From positions 213,025-277,024 of the forward strand of contig MNCI01010502.1 of NCBI GenBank assembly GCA_015680685.1: a DNA stretch of 64,000 bases. The letters are read 5' to 3'. Below the pieces are notes generated by a model. The model did not search any database, was not told the origin of the DNA, and was given only the letters and a program-made list of their open reading frames with translations. Shown here one piece after another: positions 12,330 to 24,823 of the stretch; position 1 is the stretch's first letter, and every line of letters begins with the position of its first letter. Made by a program: the position numbers and the translations under genes. This DNA is from Gnetum montanum. Lineage: Eukaryota; Streptophyta; Gnetopsida; Gnetales; Gnetaceae.

Positions 12330-14828
12330 AGTTTTAAGGGAACTCAAAGGTATTTGAGATAGAGAAAGACAAAGAAATCGGATTGTCAATCGTAGGTGTA
12401 TTTGAGGGCTTAGGTGGACTACGTGGTTGAAAAAAAGGTTTTTTCTTTGATCGAGTGTATGAACCACTCGGTTGACTAACTGGTTGTAGGTTAACAACCC
12501 TGGTAGCGTTGCATTATTGTGGTTGAGCTAGTAGTTCATCCTACATAGCTAGAGTAGGTGGTAGTTGTATGGTTGGAGGAGAAAGATAGGTAGAAAGAGG
12601 AGGAGGATAAGGGTAAGAGGTGGTATCCCTCCTTGCATGTGGAGAATGCGTTCAGTAATTATCAAGAAGGTAATAGTGATATTGGAAAGTAGAAACATGA
12701 CTAGAGGAGCCAGATGGAGACAAGGGTTGCTAAACATAACACGCATATGGATTAGGTCGTCTATAAGGATATTGCTGCCTTGGTGGTGCTAGTGCCTACG
12801 AATGTGGTTGCTGCCACTATTGATACTACTCATATGGTTGCAATGGAGTTCTACTTGGATAATATGGTTGTTACTAGTAGAACTACCTAGAGTTACCTTT
12901 AGGATAAGGTAATCTTCTAGATGTCTACCTTTTTGTTGGCCATGGATTCAAAGCATATACTCTAGACTCCTATAAGTGTGACACTATGAGGCAACATCCC
13001 TTAGGATGTTCATGTTGGCAAATGTCACACCCACGATCATCATTTAATTCGCTTCCTACAACTTCTTCTATTGTAGCAATCTTGCCCTTACCTTTTTGAT
13101 AAGCACATTCAACTTCCTTGTGCCTCTTCCACTATCGATGACTACCTTATCCTTTGGACTCTTCAGTAATTTTTAGGATAGCTTGAAATCTACTATTTAT
13201 GGAGTCTTGTAACTAATCAACCTTAGCCGTAATTTTAGATTGAAATTTTTGGAATGGCAAGGTTTTCCTATTTACCACATCATCAAGTGCGGATTCTTCC
13301 TTACTATCACAGAATCAAACCTTCCTCTTTCAGATAGAAGGATTGTGGTTGTACTCTTCTACACTTTCTCTTTTTCTTAATCCACCCTCCTCTTTAGATA
13401 CTTGCACAATTAGTCTTTGTATCTGATGAGCACTTAATTCTAATATATGCTCTTGGGCATAGACACCAAGGGTTCTCCTTGTTTTTCATTGAAGCCCATC
13501 TACAATGAGATGATGTTGATCTAGTTGAGAATAACCATGGCCAGGACATTTTTGTAGTAAGAAGTAGTATCGGTTGATGGTGGCATCCAAGGGTTCATGT
13601 GCTCCTTGATTCCATCCTTGGATCTACCTTCTCAAGTTGGACACTCTGGAGTATGTCTGATATTTGTCATCGAACAATTCAAACATGGTACTCCATCGTT
13701 TGATAGATTCCAGTTTTAAAGACCAGTACCATTTTTTGCTTCTTTAATGAGTATCCGTGGGAACAACTTAAGCTTTTGCCACTCATTCTCTATGTTCTAC
13801 AAGGTACATGCATCTTGAAAATCTTGGAGATGATTTTGTAGATCAAAGTTATATCCCCCTTTGAATTGAGGAATATTGTTCATGTCTAGCCTTTTGATCT
13901 GACTATCCTTCACATGCCTTGTTGGAATTCATACTACCTCTATAATATTGAGCATACTTCAGGTAGTAACCAAAGGCTCATCAAGACCTTGCTCATGGTG
14001 CCTACAATGCCCTCTACTACCCCTTCGTTCATGATGATGTGCCTCTCTTGAATGTCCATGTCCTTGATCTTACCTTTCCCAATGGTCCCTTCAATCATAT
14101 TGGTCCCATCGATTATTTTGGTCACCTCCATCATGGTCTCGCCACCTACAATTGTGATCAGGGCCAAAAGAGGAAAAAGATGATGATGAAGGTGAAGAGG
14201 AAGGAGGACTAGCACCATCACAATGCCTGCTACCACCTCTTCAATGATCGCAACCATGATCACAATCTTGTTTCTTATTTGCATCCTTGCCTGGACTTGT
14301 CTCTTTGGATCCTTCTTTTTCATTGGATACATTCTTACCAAAACAAAGATTGTAAATTGTGGACTACAAGTTCTAGTTTTTACCTTTATCATTAAAGTCA
14401 AAGAGGAATTTCAATGAATGAAAAACCCCCCAGAGAAGGGCTCCTCACAATCATTTTGGTACAGTAGGAATGGATAATCATTAAATCCTTTCCCTTCGCA
14501 AATTCCTGGCATTGTTCTAACTAGCGATCTTGGAGACGTTGTGCCTCAGTGGGACAATAATCCTTAGCATCACTATCATGCACAACATACTCAGCATGAC
14601 ATTCCTAAAGACCTAGATGGATAAGCATTTAGTGAAGCATTGTAGAAATAGATCAATAATGTTGCCCTCCATGTCACGCCACCGTAGCTATTCATCTTGA
14701 TGTAGGATGAAAATGAAATTGGGTACATACTCATCAGGATAAGCATATACCATTCAATATTGTTAAGGCATTAGCTAATGAGCTCCATCAAACTTGGGTA
14801 GAGAAGCACTTCTATGAGAAGAAGACAT
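12330..14828 (-). pseudogene. gag pseudogene (element 2)
   Basis: The start is probably the ATG at 14828-14826 (MSSSHRS...), the same start as element 1. A Retrotrans_gag-type region is expected around 13900-13400. A zinc knuckle C-x2-C-x3-H-x4-C (CDICQHEHPKGCC) lies at about 12986-13034, and a Tyr/Pro/Gln-rich tail at 12900-12550. Multiple stops break the frame. Local open pieces such as 14401-13940 are fragments of it or shadows. Confidence 0.7.
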
Positions 14829-14970
14829 TTTCAATTAGATGATAAAAATGTAGTGTGCTTTTAAATTTTTGTTGTAGTAATTGCAAAATATGATATGACT
14901 CTAAGGTTCATTCCAATGATTTTGAATGATTTCCACTAAATCCTACATAGCACATGAAACAACCAAAAGG

Positions 14971-14988
14971 TCCTCAGCAACGATGCCA
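14971..14988 (-). other. primer-binding site, tRNA-Asp type (element 2)
   Basis: The minus strand reads TGGCATCGTTGCTGAGGA. It has four differences from the tRNA-Asp complement, all C-to-T or G-to-A. It sits one base from the LTR edge. Confidence 0.8.
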
Positions 14989-14989
14989 A

Positions 14990-15831
14990 TGATGAGTGGT
15001 GAGATACCCTTATGCCCAACCATATGAATCACTAACGCATATACACACAATCCAATTGAATTCCATGAACCTAAAGTCCTCCAATACACTACATTTTCTA
15101 GGAAGTGAAATGGGCATTAAGAATATTTCTTATCTTCTCAACTACACTTGTGAAGCTCAACGATATGGTTTAAGTCCAATTGAGGTATATGATTTTTATC
15201 ATTTTAGGTTTTATAAATTTAATCACCTACAACAATAATGAAAGATAGAGTAATTTAGGATCTCATTTATCTACTACCTAGCAAGCCTAACACAAGTATC
15301 CATTCCACTTTCCTAAACACATCCTGAACACATATAGCATTGCTAGGCTACCAAATATTAAGCATTGTTGGGTTACCAAGCACTATATGTATGCTTGAAG
15401 TGGGCGTGCTTGTGTTCATTAACAACTAAAAATTAATTACTTACTTTAAATGCATTAAGCTAAGTGCATGAAAGTAAAATGCATTAAAGAAAACATTAAT
15501 CTATTCTCAATGCTACAAGGATTTTCAAAAGGGTTCATTTTTATTCTTATCACATTGCTGCACTCAGGTACATTAGTGTTCCAACAAAGATTCGTACATA
15601 CTTAGACTCTTGCTATAGGCACTTAGAAAGTATTCTAACTCTAGAGAAAGCAAATTGTAAGAGCTTCACTAATTATGATAAAAACTGATATCAAAATCAT
15701 GAGCCCAAGCGCTATATTCATAGGCTAGCATATACCCTGCAACATCGAATATCCAACATCGTGTCTAGGCTCTGACATCGAATACTCGATGTCAAGGCTC
15801 TAACATTGGATACTCGACATCGAGCTAATGA
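14990..15831 (-). repeat. LTR of element 2 (5' LTR, minus orientation)
   Basis: It begins TGATGAGTGGTGAGATAC at 14990, matching the element 1 LTR edge (TGATGAGTGGTGAGGTAC), and ends about 15831 in a degenerate TCATCA-like edge (GCTAATGA). Near the outer edge are an inverted repeat GACATCGA-atac-TCGATGTC at 15774-15793 and CTCGA-ca-TCGAG at 15814-15825. Its outer flank is the dispersed repeat also seen at 63476. Confidence 0.75.
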
Positions 15832-15845
15832 AAAATGTGATTTTG

Positions 15846-15967
15846 TGATTAATCTATTGACCTCTTAAGCTATGAGATGTTTGATTGTGCTATGGGAATA
15901 CAAATGCCATAGAAATATGATTGGTTATGTGTGATAGTTGTTATGTCTATGACTATGTATTAACTAA
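15846..15967. repeat. dispersed repeat, copy 1 (also at 63476-63645)
   Basis: The run starting 'gattaatctattgacctctt' and ending 'atgactatgtattaactaag' is nearly identical to 63476-63645. The second copy is interrupted at its end by an LTR (63646), so this copy shows the uninterrupted site. Confidence 0.8.
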
Positions 15968-17700
15968 GTATGTGCCTCAATTTAAGTTATGTTAGTACTA
16001 CATATAATATTATGTATGCATATGGTTCTTAGAGCACATGCAAGGTTGATTGTTAATCCATGTTGCTCTATACCCTATTCCTCTCCTCTAGTGAAACACT
16101 TATTGGGCATCCAACAAGGGAACTATAAAGGCTTTCTACTTAGTTTTATACTAATATTATTTATTCATGTGTGATGACTTCAAGGGTGAAGAAGAGCACC
16201 GAGAGGGTTAAGGAGAAGAATGCCTATGGGAATTAATTATTGTATGCTTATCTGTACAGATGTATGAACTATTGATATTTTTATAACTCTTATTATGCTT
16301 GCATACATATGATGTATATGTTATATGTATATTATGAAATTAGTGTAGATATCTAGTTCATGTTAATACATCTTATTATATAGTTGGATGTGTGTTTGAT
16401 TTTCTGAAATAATATGATTTTTGTTTAGCATGATTATATGGATTATTCTTATTATATTTCCGTCTATCACTAGATCTTGGATTTGTTATGCTTATATTAT
16501 ATTATTGCTAGGAATCTTTGGAATCACTTCATATTAGACTTAGTATGGTAGGGTATGCTATTATAGTTGTTGAGGTTTTGGTGAAATAATAAATGTATAG
16601 TATGATACGATATGATGATGATGGAAGGTATCACACTAGTGGTATTAGTGGATGAAGACGACATGGAAGATGATGTGACAACTAGCAATAAGACTTTGTG
16701 AGGGCCACAAGGATTATGACAAGGACCTTGAGTGTCACATAGGTGGAGTTGCACATAATCATGAGGACCATGATAAGGGTTATAAGCATCAAAAAGATGA
16801 AGTTGGGGATTATCACAAGGGCTAGCAAGATGCATGCATTGTAAAGGATTTATCTTTAGCAACATGGACTATGATGCAATAGAGGGAAGTAAGAGTTTGT
16901 TTATGTAGGGGCCACAAAGATTACAAGAGCGATGAGGACAAAGAAGAGGCTACAAATCCTAGGAGGTAGAATTTGTAGTGGTTCTTGGCCATGTAGAAGT
17001 GTGTAATCCTACTTCATGAATGTATGGTTCAGTGCATGTGATGATGTGGTGCATTCTTTGTTATTAATATGTACATTTTTTATTGTTAAAAAATTTATAT
17101 ATTCATATGCTATGGTGTACAAATATACACAACTTATTTCCTTAATTTATTACTTATTAAAAAGAGGCTTAAGATTTCTTATTTTTTATTTTTTTATTTT
17201 TTGTTATGGCCATGAAGTTATGGGTTTGAGATTTTTTATTTATATTCTAATTGGTTATAATTTTTTTAAAAAAAATAAAATTACTATAGTTCTCAAACCA
17301 CAAATCAAATTAAGATGAATTTGGTATTATTGAAATTATTTCAATGAGCACTATATGTTGTGATCATTTAACCTCTGTCATATATTTATTAAAATTATCA
17401 AAAATATAAAAATATAACATTAACATTTAGTTAAAAATTTATTTTAAAATGAACTAATTTTAATTTTAAAAAAATACCTAACTGTAATTTGTAACTACCA
17501 GTTAGGTCTCTTCTTTTCTTTAATTATCCAAAATATCTTAGAACTAAATTTTTTTATAAATTAAACACAAATTACTATGTCGGTCACAACCAAGTTAAGA
17601 AGGCAATAGTAAAGCTAACATAGAAGGTAGGAATAGCAAATTAAAGAAGGATGACTTCATCCAGGCAAACTACCCTACCTTCTACCATGGAGGAAATAGA
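15968..17700. other. no gene recognised
   Basis: AT-rich sequence with short open frames only (for example 16865-16524 minus and 17016-17318 plus) that look like chance or low-complexity reading. Nothing resembles a known domain. Confidence 0.4.
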
Positions 17701-17701
17701 T

Positions 17702-17869
17702 AGAGGAATCATTACTATTACCATCAATATTAGTTTGCATTAGGTTTATGTATTAGATGCTATAGGTGGAATCATTGCTATTATCATCAATATTAGTTTG
17801 CATTAGAGTTATGTATTAGAAGCTATAGAATATTAGTTTGCATTAGAGTTATGTATTAGAAGCTATAAA
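17702..17869. repeat. short tandem duplication cluster
   Basis: A unit of about 60 bp containing 'ggaatcattactattaccat' and ending 'tattagatgctata' occurs twice. Its second half (AATATTAGTTTGCATTAG... to AAGCTATA) occurs a third time. Likely slippage or unequal exchange. Confidence 0.8.
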
Positions 17870-18359
17870 GCTAATGTGTTCTAGAGGTCACTAATTATGA
17901 ATTCCTAAGAGCTACTTACATGTTAGATTTACAAGCCTTTCCTACATACAAAATTATTACTAGTTAAAAACCTATACTTGATTGGTATGGCCAATATGAT
18001 AATGTAGCTAGTAATGCCTCAAAGTGGATTTTTTGTAGCACTAAGATAACTCAAAACATTAGTAGGAATTTTTTGGGTTTTTATATTGGTAATAATCCCT
18101 TAACTCCTATGCATAAGTCTTGTGAATTTAAAGATTTTTGTGCAAAAAGGATTTTTGAATGTGTGAATATGATCACTATTCTTCACAAGGGCTTGAAAGA
18201 AGGATACTTTAACAAGGTTAAATTCTAGCTTTGCTTGTTTTTAGAAAGTAAGGTTTTATGGCAACCATGGACCTACTTTGGTCTTAAGTTAATTAGGGTA
18301 TATAATTTATCTTATTCTTTTGTTTGAAAATGTTGTTGGATGAGATAACATGCCTATAA

Positions 18360-19790
18360 AAGCTTAGACAGCATTGGAAGATACAAAAGTTTCTTAGTTG
18401 ATATAATTATTTAACAAAATTTTAAAGGATGGAGAAATGTCTAAAAATTTTATAAAAAGCGTTGTTGTTTCTATATATAAAAATAAAGGAGACATACAAA
18501 ATTATGCAAACTATTAAGGGATTAAGCAAATAAGCCATACTATGAAGCTTTAGGAGAGTCATAGAGCAACTTCTCATACTTAAATGAACAATGTTAGAAA
18601 ATTGATTTGGATTTATGCTAGGGAGACCTACTATAGAGGCTATTTTTTTATATGATAATTGATGGAGAAATTCAAAAAACATAGAAAAAATATACATATG
18701 ATCTACATTGACTTAGAAAAAGCATATGACAAAGTACCTAGACACATTATTTGGTGGGACTTGTAGAGGAAAAATATTCCTGATAAATATATTAAAGTGA
18801 TTCTATATATGTATGAAGGAGCTACCACTAAAATTAAAATAGCTTGTAGAATAACATCTTATTTTCTAATCATAATAGATCTACATTGAGGGTTTGTACT
18901 TAGCCTATACTTATTTGTTATTATTATTAATGAAGTAACAAAGAAAATATAAGATGAAATCCCTTGGTGTATACTCTTTGCAAATGATATTGTGTTAGTG
19001 CATACAGCTCAAGAAAATATTGCTACTAAAATGGAGAAGTTGAGACCTGCTCTAGAATCAAAAGGCATAAAAATTAGTAGAAGTAAGATAGAATATATGA
19101 AATGCACTTTTAATAACAACATAAGAAATGGTAAAATATAAGTGATAATTCAAAGCAAAAAAGCCCCTCATTGTAAACAGTTTCACTACCTAGGATCAAT
19201 CCTCCAATGAAATGGTAAAATTGATAAAGATATTAAAAATAGAATTGAGCTAGGATGGTCAAAATGGAGATAAGCTAGTGGTGTTCTATGTAATAGAAGA
19301 GTACCAATAAAATTAAAAGGAAAATTTTATAGGACAGCAACCAGGCCTACTATTTTATATTATGATAAATGTTGAGCAACACAAAAGAAGCATAAACAAC
19401 AAATCAATGTGACAAAAATGGGAATACTCTTATGGATGTTGAATGTTACTAGAAAGATAAACTACATAATATACACATTACTGGAAGATTTAGAGTGGCT
19501 TCTAATTTAGATAAGCCACAAGAATGGTGGCTTAAATAGTTTGAACATGTATAAAGAAGATTAGACAATGATCCTATAAACAAAGGTTGCTACATCATTG
19601 TTCTAGGAAAACCATCAAAAGAAAGATCAAAAAAGACATTGGAAAAAATGATTGAAGGTAATTTGAAAAAACTATAAATAAACAAGGATCTAGCTTTTCA
19701 TAGAGGCAAATAGTGAAAAAGAGCTCATATAGCTAAGTCCATTTTGTTGGGAAAAGACTAGGATGATTATGATAATGATGGTGTGTCTCT
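18360..19790 (+). pseudogene. RTE-type LINE reverse transcriptase remnant
   Basis: Plus-strand translation with a few stops gives the order of a plant RTE reverse transcriptase. The blocks are VVVSIYKNKGDIQNYANY (18455-18515), MIYIDLEKAYDKVPRHIIWW (18697-18755), a degenerate G-x-x-L-S-P-Y-L-F block near 18895-18920, and CILFANDIVLV (18968-19000), where the F-A-D-D catalytic box has become F-A-N-D. Then come LESKGIKISRSKIEYMKC, FHYLGSIL and ASGVLCNRRVPIKLKGKFYR. The 3' end near 19740-19785 has the GATGATTATGATAATGATG-like simple tail typical of plant RTE copies. The endonuclease end is missing or too decayed. Non-functional. Confidence 0.85.
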
Positions 19791-19799
19791 ATGTCCAAA

Positions 19800-20476
19800 G
19801 AATCATATTAATGTAAGCTTGGTGAACCTATGTGGTTGACAAGCTAAGGGAAATGGGCTAGAAATATAGTCTTATGAAACCTAGTTGTACCCCTATTACA
19901 CTTGCTTCCCCTTCCAATTCTTCTAGGCCTTCATCTCCTTTAGTTATCTTAATCAAATCCTATTCATTTGTGTCAACAACTTGATCCATTAGTACATCCT
20001 GAATCATCCCATTACCATCAAGGATTCATATTTCTTTCTTGTCCTATTGGTTCATATTGCCAAAGAGGAGAGTCTATTACTTTGCCATCTTAGTGATCAA
20101 ATCACTAAGAACATACCAACCTCCATCTAGAGAAAGTTGTACCAACTATGAGATGTCAAAGGATGTAGCTTGGTACAAGACTTTAACTCATACAATTTAG
20201 TAGTACCTTTGATTATCACAAGATTTCAAAGAATTTACCTAATGTGGTCTAGGGTCTTGAGTAGATATTAAAAAGAGTTAAAAAGTATTTACTTGAGGTA
20301 TTTAGGTCCATAACATAAATGTTGTGCTAACATGAAATTGCAAAGCTAGAAATAGTGAGTAACAAATAGCTTGATGAAGTGCAATAAGAAAGAACTTATC
20401 CTTTTCTTTTGGTCAAGTATTTGGGCTAACCATAGTGGTATTGCTAGATTGCCTTTAAGAAATAAATGTCAAAAGA
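19800..20476. other. no gene recognised
   Basis: Stops in all frames. Likely repeat debris between the LINE and the CYP74 3' region; nothing supportable. Confidence 0.4.
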
Positions 20477-20976
20477 AAATACTTCTAAGAACATGACTTA
20501 AAAATACTCATAAGTCTCAATTTCATTACTAATAAAGTTTCCTTTTCTCCCTTTCAGTATTATTTTTAAATGCATAATGTTAGTATATTTGATGTTTGCA
20601 TGAATATGATGTTTCTGTGATATTTATGAAAGGAATGTCATATCTTTGCTCTTTCACACTGGAGGAGACTAGCCTTTAAGCCATTGCTATAATGAACTNC
20701 TATGCTATGAATAATTATTGAAAGGTTTGCATTTTGCATTTTATAACCTTACAAAGTTCATTATAGCAATGGCTTAAAGGCTAGTCTCCTCCAGTGTGAA
20801 AGAGCAAAGATATGACATTCCTTTCATAAATATCACAGAAACATCATATTCATGCAAACATCAAATATACTAACATTATGCATTTAAAAATAATACTGAA
20901 AGGGAGAAAAGGAAACTTTATTAGTAATGAAATTGAGACTTATGAGTATTTTTAAGTCATGTTCTTAGAAGTATTT
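20477..20976. repeat. 222-bp perfect inverted repeat, probable assembly artefact
   Basis: Arm 20477-20698 is the exact reverse complement of arm 20755-20976 as far as I can read. The middle is 56 bases, and a single N sits at 20699 and at 20977. A small contig (20700-20976) bounded by Ns and overlapping its left neighbour in inverted orientation looks misplaced rather than biological. It touches the CYP74 stop codon. Confidence 0.85.
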
Positions 20977-23900
20977 NCAAAGAAGAAGAAGAACCACCAG
21001 CGGGAGAATCTGGCTTGACAACAGAAGTAATCACAGGAGACGTAGCTGAAGAACTAGGATCCAAAGAAAAAGAATCATATCTTTTAAAAAAACTTGCCAC
21101 AAACAAAGTTGCCACTGTAACCACAAAATCCTTCCCAGGGCACTGTTTATTAGCAGTCCCTGGATTCTCCGTTTGTGGTCCATTAGACCACAAAACATGG
21201 GGCAGCAGCTTCTGACGTGCATCCTCATCCACAAATCGATCTCCCACGAACTCCTCAGCCCTGTCAAACAGAGTAGGATCCCTTGTAGCAAATGGCTGAT
21301 ACCCACCAAGCAGTTGCCCCTTATGCAGCCGGTAAACACCGGTTGTGCTCTCTATATCCATATCTTCCTTAGCCCAACCATATTGTAACTCCAACTCCAC
21401 CGGTGGCTTCAGTCGAAGTACCTCGTAAGCACAGGACCGTGCCAAGGTCAGCTGGTTACCATCCATGGCTGCCTTGGCAAGATCCTGCTCAGCCCGGGCC
21501 TCTGCAGTGAGCCTGCGTTGCAAGTTAGGGCTAGCCGTGGCGAGACACGTGACGACCGAAGGGAAGAGGATCATCATTCCGCCGAAGGCATTGAAGCCCA
21601 GATTGAAAATGAGGTCATGAAGTGCCTCATCTTGAGCTATTTGGAAAGTATCTTGTGCGTTAACCAGGGTGTTGGATGCATAGGTTTTGATGAAGTTACA
21701 GAGTTTGGTGTAGAAGGATGAGATAAAGAAGAAGGGGATACGGAAGGCGTGGATGCTGAGATCATCTAGGAATTTGGGGAGTACCCCTGATGATGCTAGC
21801 GGTGCTAGTTGTGGTGCTAGCCATGCTTCAGTATAAAATGGGCCTTTATTGCCTGTAATACAGAAATTTACAAAGTTGTCAGTGCGTTTGGCTTTTTATA
21901 CAATTGAATCAGTGAAATGCTATCAGAACAATTTGATTCATAAATCCTATATATGATATTTTCAAATTCACGCTCAACCTTTGTATTACTTTATCTCTGT
22001 ATCAATGTAGGTTTCTTTGATTATCAAAGTCTATTCTCTGATTTGTATCTACTCTCACCGTTACCAGATTCAGTAACTCTGTTTTTGTGATGTTTAAAGC
22101 ATAGTTGCCGGAAACGGGAAACGGGAAACGGCGCAACCTGACGGCAACGGCAACGGAAACGGCAAAAAATCAGGTTGCCAAAAAGAAACGAGTTTTAAAT
22201 ATAGAACCTTAGCAACTTTAGCAATTTTTATATTTTAATAAAATTAGGTGTATATTTCTTTGTTCATAGAACAGCAATTTAAAATGCAATACAATATAAT
22301 GATTTTTATATAAAAAAATTTACAATATTTTTATTTATTGGTATCTAAGAACAATTACCCATCAGATAGAAGTTGTAAAATAATTTATTTAAAAAATAAA
22401 TATTTTTTGAAAAAAAATTAATAAAAAAACAAAAATATATATTAAGAACAATTTTGGTCAATTTAGGCGTGGACTTTTGTAATTCGATTGCCCTCGGAAG
22501 TTTCCTTTTGCCCTCGGAAGTTTCCTTTTGTGGGCGTGAAATACATGTGAAATTTTCTGCATTTGCATTTTCGTTACGCTGATTTGATGTTTTAATCTTT
22601 ATCAGTTGATGGTGTCGATCTGGAAGCACAAAAACTTCATATTCAGAAATTGATAAAATTCAGGAAGGCACTGTAAAATATTCAGTCGTGTAATACAAAA
22701 CCCAACTACGTGGTTTATTGTAAGCAAAACACAGGCGAAACGTCATAATTTTGCGTCTTAACCACTTCTTCGGTTGCCGTGATACCCAGGGAAGGAAATC
22801 CTAATTCCTTTCTTTTAGGAACTTTAATCATTTATAATTTCATATTTCAGTCATATACTGATGAGGGCTTTACTTTTAAAAAAAATTGTCCATCATAATA
22901 TCATATGATTTGTTTTAGATGTTAATTTCCTAAGTAAGAACTTCTGTTTTTAGCACTCAGGATTAAGATATTTCCGAGTTTGCAAAATTGTAAGGGAAGT
23001 TTCCCGTGTTGCAGGACGAAAAACAGGGTCAGGAAAAGGTCAATCTGGATGTTAAAATTGAGCCAGGACCGACTTATTAAAAGAAAAATTGAAGGAATTT
23101 TAAACTGGTCTGCTAAATCTAAAAGGTCTCAAAGGTTTCAATGAACATAATTAAAAACATCAATTTCAAAATTAAATGACTAACGTCACTGAGGTCAAAC
23201 ATATTCTTCTAATCAAACATTTCTTTGTAATCCTGTTTAAGGAAGAGCTGCCAAAAATAACAAAAACATTACTTATATTGAGGTGTCGAACCTTGAAATA
23301 ATTAGATAAGCTCCCAGATATATAGACTAAGTGTATTTACAGGTGTCCTGAATTTAGTTCGTGTAGATGCAGTTGAGAATAAAATCAAAAAATAAAATCA
23401 AAGGAAATGAAACCTGTCAAAAACGCAACGAAACGTGAAAGAAACGTTTCAGTCTGCCCAGAAACGTTTACTGTTCACGAGAAAAGGCGTTTTGAAACGG
23501 GATCCGTTTCCGCAACGAAAAACGCGAAACGTTATGAATCCTTTGCGTTTCTGGCAACATAGGTTTAAAGAGATCATGTTAACTGAATATATCATATTTT
23601 ACCGGCCTGGCCTATGCTTTTATAGATCGCTAAAATTTCATGAGACAAGATATCCAACTCAGAATCTAAAACATATTACCATCATCTTTGCTCTTTAGAT
23701 TTGGAGATACTATCTATGTTCAATATTTTGTTAAAGTAAGAACTCATAATATATATATTTTTACTCTTCAATAGATCTACAGGTTCTACGGACTTAATTA
23801 AACGTCAGTTTCCATTTCAATTTCATTTTTGCTAACAGTGGTCTCTCCCATGTACTGTAAATAAAAAAATTCACATAGCTTTGAAAACAGAGCACCCCGA

Positions 23901-24573
23901 TATTCTTAACCATGAAATTCATTAAGGAAAAAAAAAACTTAAAAACCCCAAAATAAATTATATACGAACCAAGAGCTGGTACTGGATCGACCCCGGCAAT
24001 GCTACGGCAGATGAAATTAAAAAGAAACTGCCCAATGTAGCTCCCAAACTTTGCAGATCCCTTGGCTGCAATATCTTTCTCAATCCCCAAACACAACTCT
24101 TCGAACACACGATCAAACTCACTCCCGAGCGTGTAAAAACTCTTGGCAAGCAAACTCATGCAAAATTTCTTTTTCCGGGAATGGGCTTCCTCCGAGGGAT
24201 CCATATACACAGTGGTTCTGTGGCCACCAAAAAATTTGAGATCCGGCATGAAATATCCAGTGAGACAGTTCTTCTTCTCCACCTTGTTCAGATCAAACAG
24301 AGTAGAGAAACATTTTGCATCAAGCAGCATCACCACATTTGATTCCCCAACAATGGGGGGACCCGGAGGCATGTTCATCCTGATTACAGTACTTTCATAT
24401 TTCTTGATCCTTTTCCTGAAAAACTCCGGAGCCCCATTCTTGAAATACTCAATTCTGTCCAGTATTGCCCCAATTTTGGGCAGACCCAGGCTTCCGGGAA
24501 CCTCCTTTGCAACCGTATCAGCCATGGCTGTAGCATCCAAATCAAAATTCAGTTCTGAAATTTTTTTGGTCAA
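20957..24573 (-). CDS. CYP74 family cytochrome P450 (allene oxide synthase / hydroperoxide lyase type), copy A, two exons
   Basis: CYP74 enzymes rearrange or cleave fatty-acid hydroperoxides made by lipoxygenase, without O2 or a reductase. Exon 1 is 24573-23970 and exon 2 is 21852 to about 20957. The intron 23969-21853 has GT donor (CTTG/GTTCGT) and AG acceptor (TTACAG/GCAATAAA), giving an in-frame Gly codon across the join. Exon 1 shows STVIRMNMPPGPPIVG, LLDAKCFSTLFDLNKVEKK and YMDPSEEAHSRKK. Exon 2 shows the I-helix LGFNAFGGMMILFP, the ExxR box EVLRLKPPV, GGYQPFATRDPTLFDRAEEF and the haem ligand NKQCPGKDFVV. The total is about 490 residues, usual for the family. There is no long plastid transit peptide. 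A second Met at 24525 (MADTVAKEV) may be the real start, since the copy C remnant begins with it. The stop codon is unresolved: the last codons read TTG-NAA, a stop only if N is T. Otherwise the frame ends at 20957. AOS versus HPL activity cannot be decided; the I-helix FNAFGG form is not the FNTWGG of classical plastid AOS (memory). Confidence 0.9.
22100..23562. mobile_element. non-autonomous hAT-type DNA element inside the CYP74 intron
   Basis: The element's ends are inverted: CATAGTTGCCGGAAACG at 22100 and, on the other strand, CTATGTTGCCAGAAACG ending at 23562. It is flanked by an 8-bp direct repeat GTTTAAAG (22092-22099 and 23563-23570). An 8-bp duplication with GTTGCC-type ends fits the hAT superfamily. 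It encodes no transposase. Both ends carry many copies of AAACG, as expected of subterminal transposase-binding repeats. The paralogous intron near 51990 has a single TTTAAAG and no insert. Confidence 0.88.
22491..22532. repeat. 21-bp tandem duplication inside the hAT element
   Basis: TGCCCTCGGAAGTTTCCTTT occurs twice in direct tandem. Confidence 0.85.
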
Positions 24574-24631
24574 GAAAAACTTGCAAGACTATTAGAAAAA
24601 GCTGCGTCCAACTTAGAATCCGTGAAGTTGT

Positions 24632-24641
24632 AATTTAAATA
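24632..24641 (-). promoter_or_regulatory. TATA-like box of CYP74 copy A
   Basis: The minus strand reads CTATTTAAAT, about 60-70 bp upstream of the first ATG. The position is plausible for a short 5' leader. No transcript evidence. Confidence 0.4.
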
Positions 24642-24823
24642 GCCCAGATACAATTATATCAACGGAGAGAATCGATCTAACTCAACAATACTTCTGAGTT
24701 CTGACTACAGCCGTCTACGTGCAAAGTTCAAAGCTTTCAATAAATCAGATAACTACTATGACACGTTTGTGTATCTGGAGGGTTTATTTTTAATTTCTCG
24801 TGATTCTGCTTCACCAAATAACG

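Noticed and set aside
20477-20976. Large hairpin, MITE or microRNA precursor
   Set aside because: Perfect 222-bp identity with both arms ending exactly at single Ns is better explained by a misplaced, inverted contig.
23794-23969. C-terminal extension of the CYP74 exon 1 frame
   Set aside because: Homology stops at VDPVPALG, exactly at a GT donor; the remaining residues are intron translation.
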